Shown one piece after another: positions 9,958-18,608 of a DNA stretch of 64,000 nucleotides. This DNA comes from an uncultured Anaerolineae bacterium. GTDB taxonomy: Bacteria; Chloroflexota; Anaerolineae; Anaerolineales; Villigracilaceae. The notes under the pieces were generated by a model that was not told the DNA's origin, made no database searches, and saw nothing but the letters and a program-made list of their open reading frames with translations. The stretch is taken from the NCBI GenBank assembly GCA_903854805.1, contig CAINXK010000459.1, positions 1-64,000 of the forward strand, in the 5' to 3' direction. How positions within the stretch are numbered: the stretch's first letter is position 1; each line of letters opens with the position of its first letter. The position numbers were made by a program, and so were the translations under genes.

Positions 9958-12477
9958 TCAGGCCTTCTCAGCGGCCGAAATTGTCTTGCTCCGCTGCTCC
10001 GTGCTAGAACCGGGACTACTCTGTACTGCGAGCAGCTCCACTGCGGTCGGCTCGGAAATGGGGAACCCAAAACTACGATGGACGAGAACAACGCCGGTAG
10101 AGATCGATTCATCGAGCTGAATTTTGACTTCCAATTCGACTCCGTTAAGCTTCATCACTGCATGTCCGTCGTTCAATAAACCAATTTTTGAGGCAGTAAC
10201 CGGGTGTAAAACTACGCTCGCCTCGCCAATATGGCTCTTTAGCAGCGCCGCTGGGGTTACAGTTGTGCCCATATCGTAGAGCCGGGTAACCGGCACAGCC
10301 ACAAGTTCGCCATCTTTCACAATATCGCGAAGCACTCGAAATGTCAGAGAAACACGAGCTTGCGTTTGATCATCTCGCAGTTCAGGTGAAGTGCTCGCCA
10401 ACACCATGTGCGAACCGATGCCCTGTGTATTTTTGTAAGAAGTGCCACCGTAGTAGATGTCACTCCGGCCGGCGATTGATTCAATCTCCTGACTTTCAAC
10501 ATTGGACAGCTCATTATACGTTACCCCTGTAAAGGATTTTTCACCAGCTGCGATCCTATTCATGACCAATAACGCGGAGCGGCCTTCGAGCTCAATGCCA
10601 CATAACCTGGCAAGCTCTGCTGTAATGGCGAAATCTGGTTTTGTACCTGCACGGGCTGGAACAGCTGGATAAAAACGCTGGACACGCCGCTCGGCAGAAG
10701 TGTATGTGCCTTCACGTTCAGTATAGGCTGCAGCAGGCAGAACGATCCCAGCCAGCCGGGTTGTTTCGGTAGCCAAAATATCCTGCGCAATCACTATTTT
10801 TGCAGACTTCAGCGCATCATTCAGCCTGGGGTCATCGCCTGCCGGATCGGCAGCGACAACGTAAACTGTCTTGCCTTTCAGAGCAGAAGCCAGGTCGGCA
10901 GCCGGGCTGAGACCCAATTCCCAGGCGCCTTGTGAATTCGGGGATGACCAGACACCAATCAGGCCATTATTCGCTTTACCAGCACGCTCTTTAATCAACC
11001 CAGCGCATGCTGTCGCGAGTTCCGAAGTCCCCTGCATCCCCAGACCATCGGAGCCAAAGAACACCACCAGGTTGGCAGCTTCTGTAATGGTTTTCCCAAT
11101 AACGTCTTTCTGGGCAAGGCCATTCACTGTTTCAATTTCATCGCCAAAGGCATACCGCACCACAAAAGTGGCAAATCTATCCAGCTTGGTAGCATGGGCT
11201 GCGGCAACAATGACTGTTACGCCACGTTGAGCCGCTGCTTTTACACGCAAATGCCAGAGCGGGGCCTCATTGTAGAGATCTGAAGCCATCACTAAAATAG
11301 TATCCGATGGGCCAAGATCACCCAGGTTTGAACCTGAGCTCATACCATAGGCTGAGGTGTATTCACCACCACCCATGCCTGTATAGAAATAGATTTTTGC
11401 GCCCAGACCGGTGGCCAGTTGTTTAAGGTTGAACAGATCTTCATTAGCAAGGCGTCCTCCAGCCAGGATCACAGCATCGGACGTGGACCCAGCTACGCGA
11501 AGTTGTTCAGCGGCCCGGCTGATGTTGGCTTCATACTCACTCGCTTCTGTTGATAGACGCGAACCGGATTCGGCGTAATGATAGCTCGCGAAGCGGCCTT
11601 TATCGCACAACCAGATTTCATTAACTTGCTCATTCTGGCGCGGTAATACGCGCTTGATGACATATCCGCCACCAGATTTGACTTCACGGCGCACATTGAA
11701 GGTTACGTTACATCCGACCGGGCATTGCGAACAGATGGATGCAGCATTCTTAAGTTCCCACGGGCGGGCGCCAAATCGGAAATCGGCCGTTGTGAGTGCA
11801 CCAACCGGGCATATATCGGTCGTATTTCCCGAAAAGACAGAGTCGAACCCTGGCTCGGAAAAAGTGACGATATCAGTGGCGCGACCTCGACTATAGAACC
11901 CAAGGACAGGCTCACCAGCAATTTTGTCCTGAAAGCGGATGCAGCGTGCACACTGAACGCAGCGTTCCCGATCCAGGAAGATCAGGTCACCGAGTGGGAC
12001 GTGTTTATTCTGGCGCTGCTTTTCTTCAAAGACAAAGCGACTTGCTGCGGCCCCGTGTTCCATGGTCAGATTCTGCAACGGACATTCACCGCCCTTGTCG
12101 CAAATTGGGCAGTCCAAGGGGTGATTGGTTAGCAGGAGTTCAAGAATTTCCTTCTGTCCGGTCTTCGCCTTTTCTGTTTCGGTCAATACAACCATACCCT
12201 CGGAAACAGGATTGGTGCAGGCTGTTTCCAGTTTGGGCATGAACTGCATCTTTGGCGAACCGTCGGATTCCAGCATTGGTTGACCTGTGCCACGATCAAA
12301 CATCGGGCGGCCAATTTCCACCAGGCACTGCCGACACATTCCAACCGGTTCCATTTTTGGATGATAGCAAAAGACCGGGATATCAATACCAGCTTTTCTG
12401 GCAGCATCTACCACCAGAGTACCTTCTGGAACGGTTACTTTTACTTTATTGATGGTGAGGGTGACTGTTTTTGCCAT
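9958..12477 (-). CDS. nuoG: NADH-quinone oxidoreductase subunit G
   Basis: This 839-residue peripheral subunit is related to molybdopterin oxidoreductases. The first 220 residues carry the iron-sulfur ligands: a [2Fe-2S] site around FCYHPKMEPVGMCRQC, a His/Cys site HPLDCPICDKGGECPLQ, and a [4Fe-4S] site CVQCARC with its distant Cys in ICPVGAL. A further motif CSQCPVGC with a later LCDKGR corresponds to the extra N7 cluster found in some bacteria. The remainder is a molybdopterin-fold scaffold ending in an Asp-decarboxylase-like domain. It passes electrons from NuoE/F to NuoI. The start codon lies 4 bases from the nuoF stop. Confidence 0.96.
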   Translation of the reverse strand: MAKTVTLTINKVKVTVPEGTLVVDAARKAGIDIPVFCYHPKMEPVGMCRQCLVEIGRPMFDRGTGQPMLESDGSPKMQFMPKLETACTNPVSEGMVVLTETEKAKTGQKEILELLLTNHPLDCPICDKGGECPLQNLTMEHGAAASRFVFEEKQRQNKHVPLGDLIFLDRERCVQCARCIRFQDKIAGEPVLGFYSRGRATDIVTFSEPGFDSVFSGNTTDICPVGALTTADFRFGARPWELKNAASICSQCPVGCNVTFNVRREVKSGGGYVIKRVLPRQNEQVNEIWLCDKGRFASYHYAESGSRLSTEASEYEANISRAAEQLRVAGSTSDAVILAGGRLANEDLFNLKQLATGLGAKIYFYTGMGGGEYTSAYGMSSGSNLGDLGPSDTILVMASDLYNEAPLWHLRVKAAAQRGVTVIVAAAHATKLDRFATFVVRYAFGDEIETVNGLAQKDVIGKTITEAANLVVFFGSDGLGMQGTSELATACAGLIKERAGKANNGLIGVWSSPNSQGAWELGLSPAADLASALKGKTVYVVAADPAGDDPRLNDALKSAKIVIAQDILATETTRLAGIVLPAAAYTEREGTYTSAERRVQRFYPAVPARAGTKPDFAITAELARLCGIELEGRSALLVMNRIAAGEKSFTGVTYNELSNVESQEIESIAGRSDIYYGGTSYKNTQGIGSHMVLASTSPELRDDQTQARVSLTFRVLRDIVKDGELVAVPVTRLYDMGTTVTPAALLKSHIGEASVVLHPVTASKIGLLNDGHAVMKLNGVELEVKIQLDESISTGVVLVHRSFGFPISEPTAVELLAVQSSPGSSTEQRSKTISAAEKA

Positions 12478-12481
12478 AATA

Positions 12482-13768
12482 CTAAGCCTTCACCTTTTCT
12501 GCGTTTTGAGCAGGGAGGATGGCTAAGGCGAAATCCTCGGGGAAACGCTCGAGCGCAGAGGTTACGGCCATCGTTGAAAAATCGCCCAGAGCGCACAAAC
12601 ATTTGCCGTTTACCTGATTGGCAACATTCTTAAGCAGCTGCAGATCAGCAGATGTGCCGTGTCCGTTGTGAATACGCTCCACGATATGCAGCATCCAATA
12701 ATTTCCATCCCGACAAGGGGTGCACTTGCCGCACGATTCGTGTTTGAAAAAGTGAACCGTCTTATTGATGACCCAGTCCATACTATGGCTATCATCAATC
12801 ACGATCACAGAAGCCGAACCGAGCAACGAACCCACGCTTTGGACACTTTCGTAGTCCATGCAGGTATCCATCACCTTATCAAAGGAGCTCTCGTCCACTC
12901 TGATGATGGAGGACGATGCACCGGCCGGCATGATACCTTTTACTTTACGCCCGTCAGGAATTCCACCACCATACGTGAAGATCAGTTCGCGGAAGGTGCT
13001 GCCAAGCGGGAGTTCGTAATTGCCTGGCTTGTTAACGTTTCCAGAAAGAGAAAAGATTTTTACACCTGCACTTTTTTCAGTGCCAAGACTCTTATACCAA
13101 CCTGCACCTTTTTCAATAATGAAAGGGAGATTGGTCAGTGTTTCAACATTATTGATCACAGTGGGTTTGCCATAGAGACCGACCACGGCTGGAAACGGTG
13201 GACGAACACGCGGCTGCCCGCGTTTTCCCTCGATCGACTCGAGCAAGGCGGTTTCTTCGCCGCAGATGTATGCGCCTGCGCCCAAATGGGTCTTGAGCCT
13301 GAGTGAATAATTTGTTCCAAACAGGTTATCACCCAGCGTATCAGCTTTTTCCATCTCCGCAATGCACTTATCCAAGAATAATTGCACCTGTTGGAACTCT
13401 CCGCGCAGGTAGACATAACCTTCGGCAGCACCAACGGCATAACAGGCAATCGCAACACCTTCCAGGAACTGGAATGGGTTACTCTCCATGATTTCGCGAT
13501 CTTTAAACGTGCCTGGTTCAGATTCATCGGCATTGCAAACGACATAATGTGGCCAGATGGTATTGGGCAAGAAGGACCATTTGACACCGGTTGGAAAGCC
13601 AGCGCCGCCGCGTCCGCGCAAGCCGGAAGCTTTTACTTCATCAACCACCTGTTGGGGCTGCATGGATGTAATAACTTTTTTCAGGCTTTCGAAGCCGCCA
13701 TTTTTCTTGTAGGTTTCAATATTCTTGATATCTGGAATATCTCGATGACGTAGGATGAAGTGGGCCAT
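12482..13768 (-). CDS. nuoF: NADH-quinone oxidoreductase subunit F (NADH/FMN-binding)
   Basis: This 428-residue subunit oxidises NADH through FMN. Visible motifs are the nucleotide/FMN loop GLRGRGGAGFPTGVKW, the family block YICGEETALLESIEGKRGQP, and the N3 [4Fe-4S] ligands in ESCGKCTPCRDG with a later Cys in KCLCALGDF. Its ATG overlaps the nuoE stop in a TAATG arrangement, indicating coupling. Presence of NuoE/F/G means this complex accepts electrons from NADH, unlike the 11-subunit ferredoxin-linked forms. Confidence 0.97.
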   Translation of the reverse strand: MAHFILRHRDIPDIKNIETYKKNGGFESLKKVITSMQPQQVVDEVKASGLRGRGGAGFPTGVKWSFLPNTIWPHYVVCNADESEPGTFKDREIMESNPFQFLEGVAIACYAVGAAEGYVYLRGEFQQVQLFLDKCIAEMEKADTLGDNLFGTNYSLRLKTHLGAGAYICGEETALLESIEGKRGQPRVRPPFPAVVGLYGKPTVINNVETLTNLPFIIEKGAGWYKSLGTEKSAGVKIFSLSGNVNKPGNYELPLGSTFRELIFTYGGGIPDGRKVKGIMPAGASSSIIRVDESSFDKVMDTCMDYESVQSVGSLLGSASVIVIDDSHSMDWVINKTVHFFKHESCGKCTPCRDGNYWMLHIVERIHNGHGTSADLQLLKNVANQVNGKCLCALGDFSTMAVTSALERFPEDFALAILPAQNAEKVKA

Positions 13769-14274
13769 TATTTTTGCTCCTCGCGAGGCGTTCCCGCTTT
13801 GAGCGCTGCGATCAGCTCCAGACTGCGATCAATGGTCATATTTTCATGGTAAGTGACCCGGTCGCCTTCCTGCAGTTGGAACATGGGAGCCTTATCACAG
13901 GCTGCCAGGCACATCACGGCTTCAATCGTGACGAGGCCATCCGGTGTTGTCTCGCCTACCTTAATTCCCAGGTTCTGGCACAGAGCTTCCAGGAATTTAT
14001 CGGCACCACGCAAAGCGCAGGGTAAATCGCTGCAAACCTGCATGCGATACTTACCCGCTTTTTCATCATGGTAGAGTGTATAAAAACCCACGATCGATGC
14101 GACTTCAGTCACATCTAGATCAAGCATGCGCGCAATTTCGGCCATGCCTTCTTTGGTGATGTAACCACCTTCACGCTGGGCCAGATACAACAAGGGCATC
14201 ACTGCCGAGCGTTTAACCGGATATTTGACGAAAATTGCTTTTACTTCTTCTGAATATTTTTCGGCGAGACTCAT
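13768..14274 (-). CDS. nuoE: NADH-quinone oxidoreductase subunit E ([2Fe-2S])
   Basis: This 168-residue thioredoxin-fold subunit binds cluster N1a. Ligands are seen in the pattern VCSDLPC followed about 35 residues later by CLAAC. The N-terminal helical bundle is present (SAVMPLLYLAQREGGYI). It partners with NuoF. Its start overlaps the nuoD stop by four bases (ATGA). Confidence 0.96.
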   Translation of the reverse strand: MSLAEKYSEEVKAIFVKYPVKRSAVMPLLYLAQREGGYITKEGMAEIARMLDLDVTEVASIVGFYTLYHDEKAGKYRMQVCSDLPCALRGADKFLEALCQNLGIKVGETTPDGLVTIEAVMCLAACDKAPMFQLQEGDRVTYHENMTIDRSLELIAALKAGTPREEQK

Positions 14275-15500
14275 CTGTCAATATCTCCCAGGACAATGTC
14301 AACAGAGCCAATAATCGCCACCAAATCGGCGACGAGGAACCCTTTTGCCAGCACAGGCAAAACCTGAAGGTTATCAAGTGAGGGCGGGCGGAAATGAACA
14401 CGGAACGGCTTTGGGCCGCCATCGCTTTCCAGGTAGACACCCAGTTCGCCGCGCGCTGATTCAATGGCGGAATAAACCGAGCCTTTGGGCGCATCGAAGC
14501 CTTCAGTCCACAGCTTAAAGTGGTGGATTAGTGCTTCCATACTGGTGCCAATTTCAGACCGCGGCGGGGGCACAAATTTGTAGTTTTTTGAACGCACCGG
14601 ACCCATGGGCAGTTTATCCATAGCTTGCTGAATAATCCGAATGGATTGGCGCATTTCCTCAATACGTACGATGTATCGCGCACGAACATCCCCCTCCGTG
14701 CGTAGAGGCACCTCAAAATCATACTGCTCATAGCCTGAATAAGGAGCGAATTTACGCAGATCATAATTGACGCCAGAACCGCGCAGAGTGGCACCTGTCA
14801 GACCCCAATTGACGGCGTCTTCGGCCGAAATTTTGCCAATTCCAGCAGTCCGGTCAATAAAGAGCGGATTCTTGGTCAGCAGGGATTCATACTGATCAAT
14901 ACGATTGGGGAGAATTTTTAATAGATTTCGAACGGCGGCCTCAAATTCAACAGGCACATCGCGCCACACACCGCCAGGGCGGATATATGTTGTCATCATG
15001 CGCTGCCCCGAAACCAGTTCGAGGATATCCAGGATCATTTCACGTTCCCGGAAGCAGTACATAAAATCAGACATGGCTGCCAAGTCTAGCGCAGATGTAC
15101 CTAACCAGACCATATGAGATGCAACTCTCTGCATCTCCGATAGTATGACCCGTAAAGATTGCGCGCGATCTGGAACATCCAGCCCAACTAGTTTTTCGAC
15201 TGCCAGGCAATACGCCAGGTTATTACCAACTGTGTTCAAATAATCCAGGCGGTCAGTCATCACTTCAGCCTTCTGATAAGTCTTGGCCTCCATGTTTTTC
15301 TCAACGCCTGTGTGCAAATATCCAATGTCCGGGATGGCATTCAGGACTGTTTCGCCATCCAATTCAAGCAGCAAGCGCAGCACGCCATGGGTGGATGGGT
15401 GTTGCGGCCCCATATTTAACAACATCGTCTCGCCCTGCAAAGCGCGATCCGAAACAAGATGGGTCATTCCATCAAGGGTAACTTCTTCGATCTGAGCCAT
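14271..15500 (-). CDS. nuoD: NADH-quinone oxidoreductase subunit D
   Basis: This 409-residue subunit is homologous to the large subunit of [NiFe] hydrogenases and forms the quinone site with NuoB. The signature GPQHPSTHGVLR, with its quinone-proximal histidine, is near residue 30, and the C-terminus ends in the conserved IIGSVDIVLGDIDR. The hydrogenase nickel-binding cysteines are absent, as expected. NuoC is a separate gene rather than fused; nuoC stops two bases upstream. Confidence 0.97.
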   Translation of the reverse strand: MAQIEEVTLDGMTHLVSDRALQGETMLLNMGPQHPSTHGVLRLLLELDGETVLNAIPDIGYLHTGVEKNMEAKTYQKAEVMTDRLDYLNTVGNNLAYCLAVEKLVGLDVPDRAQSLRVILSEMQRVASHMVWLGTSALDLAAMSDFMYCFREREMILDILELVSGQRMMTTYIRPGGVWRDVPVEFEAAVRNLLKILPNRIDQYESLLTKNPLFIDRTAGIGKISAEDAVNWGLTGATLRGSGVNYDLRKFAPYSGYEQYDFEVPLRTEGDVRARYIVRIEEMRQSIRIIQQAMDKLPMGPVRSKNYKFVPPPRSEIGTSMEALIHHFKLWTEGFDAPKGSVYSAIESARGELGVYLESDGGPKPFRVHFRPPSLDNLQVLPVLAKGFLVADLVAIIGSVDIVLGDIDR

Positions 15501-15502
15501 GA

Positions 15503-16027
15503 CTACTCCCCGCGCCAGTTCTTTGCATACGGTTTGCGGACATCAATTTCATCGAAATTGAAAGAAAACTGCGGTTCTTCGTAACCCAAGGGATAATCCT
15601 TGCGCAGTGGATGGCCTTCCCAATCGTGTGGCATCAAAATCCGGCGTAGATCAGAATGGCCTTCAAACTTGATCCCAAACATGTCATAAATTTCGCGTTC
15701 TTGCCAGTTAGCATTGTGGTAAATATTTTCCAATGTTGGGGCTGAAGGTGAAATTGCCGGGATCGCCACGCGCACATTTAAGGATTGGCGAGTGGGGATG
15801 GATGTAAAACGATAATATAAGTGGAAGCGCGGATTTTCTTCAGGCCAGTAATCCACAGCGGTCACCGCCGAAAGCAGATCGAAACCAAATTCATCGTGGA
15901 TAGCCCTGGCAGCCTCGATAATTTTCCCGACTGGCACAAACAGGCTGGTTTCCCCAGCAAACTCGGAGGTCTGTCCATCAAATCTCTTAACTAGGTTTTC
16001 AATGATGGTGGCGAGATTTTCGCTCAT
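15503..16027 (-). CDS. nuoC: NADH-quinone oxidoreductase subunit C
   Basis: This 174-residue peripheral subunit of complex I contains the 30-kDa-subunit signature, visible as EREIYDMFGIKFEGHSDLRR followed by ILMPHDWEGHPLRKDYPLGY. It supports the NuoB/NuoD quinone module. The gene begins one base after the nuoB stop. Confidence 0.96.
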   Translation of the reverse strand: MSENLATIIENLVKRFDGQTSEFAGETSLFVPVGKIIEAARAIHDEFGFDLLSAVTAVDYWPEENPRFHLYYRFTSIPTRQSLNVRVAIPAISPSAPTLENIYHNANWQEREIYDMFGIKFEGHSDLRRILMPHDWEGHPLRKDYPLGYEEPQFSFNFDEIDVRKPYAKNWRGE

Positions 16028-16028
16028 A

Positions 16029-16511
16029 TTACGCCCAATCCTTCATTTTTTCGCGGCGCACCTTTTCATGCAGAGTTACCACGCCATGGATCAACGCCTC
16101 GGGACGCGGCGGACAACCGGCTACGTAGACATCCACTGGCACGACTTCATCCACGCCCTGTACAACGGCGTAATTATTGAACACTCCGCCGCAGGAAGCA
16201 CAATCTCCCATGGCAATAACCCATTTCGGATCGGGCATCTGATCATAGAGACGCCGAACAACCGGGGCCATTTTGCGCGAAACCCGCCCAGCCACAATCA
16301 TCAAGTCACTCTGCCGCGGGCTCGGGCGCATCAGCTCCATTCCGAAACGGCTCATGTCATAGTTGGCAGCCTGAGCAGACATCATTTCGATTGCACAACA
16401 TGCCAATCCAAACAACATCGGCCACATCGCATTGGTGCGACTCCAGTTAACCAAGTCTTCGAGGCGTGCAGTCACCACACCCATATTTCCAAGCTTCTGT
16501 TCTAGTCCCAT
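16029..16511 (-). CDS. nuoB: NADH-quinone oxidoreductase subunit B (cluster N2)
   Basis: This 160-residue subunit carries the terminal [4Fe-4S] cluster N2 that reduces quinone. The ligands are the tandem Cys pair in GLACCAIEM, the Cys in GDCASCGG and the Cys in [10 protein letters not shown]. Its start overlaps the 3' end of nuoA by ten bases. Confidence 0.97.
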   Translation of the reverse strand: MGLEQKLGNMGVVTARLEDLVNWSRTNAMWPMLFGLACCAIEMMSAQAANYDMSRFGMELMRPSPRQSDLMIVAGRVSRKMAPVVRRLYDQMPDPKWVIAMGDCASCGGVFNNYAVVQGVDEVVPVDVYVAGCPPRPEALIHGVVTLHEKVRREKMKDWA

Positions 16512-16873
16512 TCCAATGCTCCTTTCTTCCAGGCATAGGCATAGCCTACCAATAAGATGACGATAAAAACCAGCATCTCGCCCAGCATGAAAAACCCCTG
16601 GCCGGCTTTGACAAAATCGTTAAAGACAAGTGCCCAGGGGATGAAAAACACCACTTCAATATCGAACAGGATAAAAAGGACAGCGATCAGGTAAAATCTT
16701 ACCGGAATTCGGCGCGTGCCCGGCCCAATCGGGTTCATACCCGATTCATACGGCATTGATTTCTTACTGGCCGGTCGCTTAGGGCCAAAAATCGTACCCA
16801 GCGTGATCGCTATGACACCTACGAGTGTCGTCAGCGCGATAAAAATCGCAATGGCAATATATTCGAGCAACAT
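16502..16873 (-). CDS. nuoA: NADH-quinone oxidoreductase subunit A
   Basis: This is the first gene of the nuo operon. The product from the chosen start is 123 residues with three transmembrane helices; the conserved loop [11 protein letters not shown] and the acidic helix block [12 protein letters not shown] are present. The frame is open to an ATG at 16924, but the extra 17 residues look non-coding and the ATG at 16873 has GGGAG eight bases before it, so 16873 is preferred. The leader and a candidate promoter lie at 16915-16943. Confidence 0.94.
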   Translation of the reverse strand: MLLEYIAIAIFIALTTLVGVIAITLGTIFGPKRPASKKSMPYESGMNPIGPGTRRIPVRFYLIAVLFILFDIEVVFFIPWALVFNDFVKAGQGFFMLGEMLVFIVILLVGYAYAWKKGALEWD

Positions 16874-16914
16874 AAATACGACTCCCAGTGTGGGGTTGAT
16901 GCAGAATGGGCGAT

Positions 16915-16943
16915 AGTATAACATAGGATAATGTCAGTGGGAA
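16915..16943 (-). promoter_or_regulatory. Candidate sigma70-type promoter for the nuo operon
   Basis: On the reverse strand a -10 TATACT (16915-16920) is 17 bases from a -35-like TTCCCA (16938-16943). The predicted start, around 16908, would give a leader of about 35 bases carrying the GGGAG site of nuoA. The -35 matches four of six consensus bases, so this is moderate evidence. Confidence 0.5.
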
Positions 16944-16962
16944 TTTTCACAAAGAAAAAATT

Positions 16963-17003
16963 ATAAGCAATATTGATGAGTTTATGTCATCAATATTGCT
17001 TAT
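16963..17003 (-). terminator. 17-bp perfect palindrome followed by T-run upstream of nuoA
   Basis: Arms 16963-16979 and 16987-17003 are perfectly complementary around a 7-base loop. Read on the reverse strand, the hairpin is followed within a few bases by a TTTTTTC run, as in an intrinsic terminator. It lies immediately upstream of the candidate nuo promoter. It is AT-rich, so it could instead be an operator bound by a dimeric regulator. Confidence 0.55.
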
Positions 17004-17328
17004 GACAATTTGAAAACACTCTTTGGATCCATTCGTCCGAAAACAGGCACCTAACCCTTGCGTTGGTAAAGATGAGTAGGACCGGGCTACGAGTAAATCA
17101 TCAAAATAACGTCCTGGCGGCTAATATCCGGATAAGTCGCGCCCATGTTCCACCAAAAGCTTCATACAGCAGAAGGTAGTCATTCCAGTATCGATAAAGC
17201 CAGTTTTGCAAACAATTCTTTTTCGGGCACGGATGACTCTGCAGTTGTGTAAGGACTAAAATCAAGCAGCTTTCTTATGTTCTGCATACCCTTTTATGGT
17301 ATTATTTTCTCAACTTATAGGAAATATT
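17004..17328. other. Intergenic region with a possible decayed DUF433-like fragment
   Basis: No intact gene is visible. On the reverse strand at 17087-17146 a 19-codon frame reads MGATYPDISRQDVILMIYS and then stops; the YPDISRQDV block resembles the C-terminal part of DUF433 (VapB45-type antitoxin) proteins. The preceding bases encode a similar family-like stretch only in another frame, so any gene here is broken. No partner toxin was recognised. Confidence 0.3.
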
Positions 17329-17694
17329 ATGGAAGATAAAATTACAATCATAGAAGGTCCCACCCCCGTATTTGAACCCGTCCAGGATGGTTGGGCACTG
17401 GGTTTGAACGAGACGCGCCAGTTCTCGATCACTGCATTAACTCGCCTGCGCACATTTAATGGTCCGGCATTAGTCCAACGCTGCTACCGCAGGTGGAGTC
17501 AACGCCAGCCAATTACGCTGCATTACAGGGATGAAGCCGGGCTGGAAGTGACTGCTCCCATCCTTGCCGCCCGTTCCGTTGAGACGGATGATGGGCAGGT
17601 GCTGCTGCTCTGGTTGCACATTCAGCGAGATAATATGGAATTAGAAATCAACTCGGATGATGATTCTTCCGATGATGATTTTGATATTCTGTAA
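17329..17694 (+). CDS. Conserved-type small acidic-tailed protein, function unknown
   Basis: This 121-residue protein starts MEDKITIIEGPTPVFEP. An ATG 33 bases upstream is in frame, but the chosen start has a TAGGAAA ribosome-binding site at good spacing. The body is a mixed alpha/beta sequence with an Arg-rich stretch (RCYRRWSQRQP). The last 17 residues are almost all Asp/Ser/Glu, giving a strongly acidic tail. I do not recognise a named domain. There is no signal peptide or membrane segment. It precedes a crotonase gene by about 90 bases, and co-transcription is possible. The tail could bind cations or basic partners, which is speculation. Confidence 0.7.
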   Translation: MEDKITIIEGPTPVFEPVQDGWALGLNETRQFSITALTRLRTFNGPALVQRCYRRWSQRQPITLHYRDEAGLEVTAPILAARSVETDDGQVLLLWLHIQRDNMELEINSDDDSSDDDFDIL

Positions 17695-17785
17695 TAGCCA
17701 GTAAGGGAACAGCAAACCACACCTTACTCTGGCTATTACATGTTTTACCATTTTTTCTCAATCCCCAGTATACCGGCGGAAGACG

Positions 17786-18556
17786 ATGGCTTTTCTGCGC
17801 TCCGAACTGAACAATAACATTCTTCTGCTGACGATTGACCGGCCAAAAGCCAATGCTTTCAACCTGGAACTGATTGGCGAGCTGCAAACAGCCTTCAAAC
17901 AGGCTGTGAAAGACCCACAGACGCGAGTCGTAGTTCTGACGGGCGCCGGCCGGGTCTTTGGTGCAGGCCAAGATATTGAAGAGATCAAAGCCGGGGGTCC
18001 GGAGCTTTCCTTCCGGCAACACTTGCTGAATACATATAACCCGTTGGTCTTGCAAATCCGCCAGATCGAAAAACCGGTTATTGCTGCGGTAAATGGTCCG
18101 TGCGCCGGGGCATCATTGGGGATAGCCCTGGCTTGTGATTTGCGTATCGCGGCAGAAACAGCTCGATTTGTGGTTGGCTTTAGCGGCATTGGGCTTGTGC
18201 CTGATTCAGGTGTCTCGCTTCTACTTCCAGCCCTAATTGGATTAGGGCGCGCACTTGAATTCACGTTTAGCAACCAGCCCATCCTTGCAGAAAAAGCACT
18301 TGAGTGGGGGCTGATTAACCGGGTAATACCAGCGGATAAATTATTAGAAGTTGTTCTTGCCACCGCCGACGAACTCTCCCATGGCCCCGTGGGTGCCTTT
18401 GGCCTGGCCAAACGTGTTTACAACCAGGCAGTTTTACCCAACTTGCAATCAGTCTTGGAATATGAAAGTTATGTGCAAGAAGTCGCCGGTCAACGCATGG
18501 AGCATCAAGAAGGTGTGGCAGCCTTTATAGAAAAACGGCCAGCCAAACATCTTTAA
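17786..18556 (+). CDS. Enoyl-CoA hydratase/isomerase family protein, PaaG-like
   Basis: This is a 256-residue crotonase-fold protein. The oxyanion-hole segments are AGQDIEEIKAGG (about residue 60) and NGPCAGASLGIALACDLRIA (about 103-122). In place of the two catalytic glutamates of true hydratases it has IGLVPDSG with Asp140, a pattern of PaaG-type isomerases acting on ring-epoxide or enoyl-CoA thioesters. The likely role is isomerisation of an acyl-CoA in aromatic or fatty-acid breakdown, in the cytoplasm. A GCGGAAG ribosome-binding site precedes the ATG. No other phenylacetate or beta-oxidation genes lie nearby, so the substrate is unknown. Confidence 0.85.
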   Translation: MAFLRSELNNNILLLTIDRPKANAFNLELIGELQTAFKQAVKDPQTRVVVLTGAGRVFGAGQDIEEIKAGGPELSFRQHLLNTYNPLVLQIRQIEKPVIAAVNGPCAGASLGIALACDLRIAAETARFVVGFSGIGLVPDSGVSLLLPALIGLGRALEFTFSNQPILAEKALEWGLINRVIPADKLLEVVLATADELSHGPVGAFGLAKRVYNQAVLPNLQSVLEYESYVQEVAGQRMEHQEGVAAFIEKRPAKHL

Positions 18557-18608
18557 ATCATTTGGAATAGTTGGGGCAAGTATATCCCCGGCAGACTGGA
18601 AACGCGCA

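Noticed and set aside
12659..13306. 215-codon forward frame opposite nuoF
   Set aside because: Antisense to a strongly conserved nuoF; no family resemblance.
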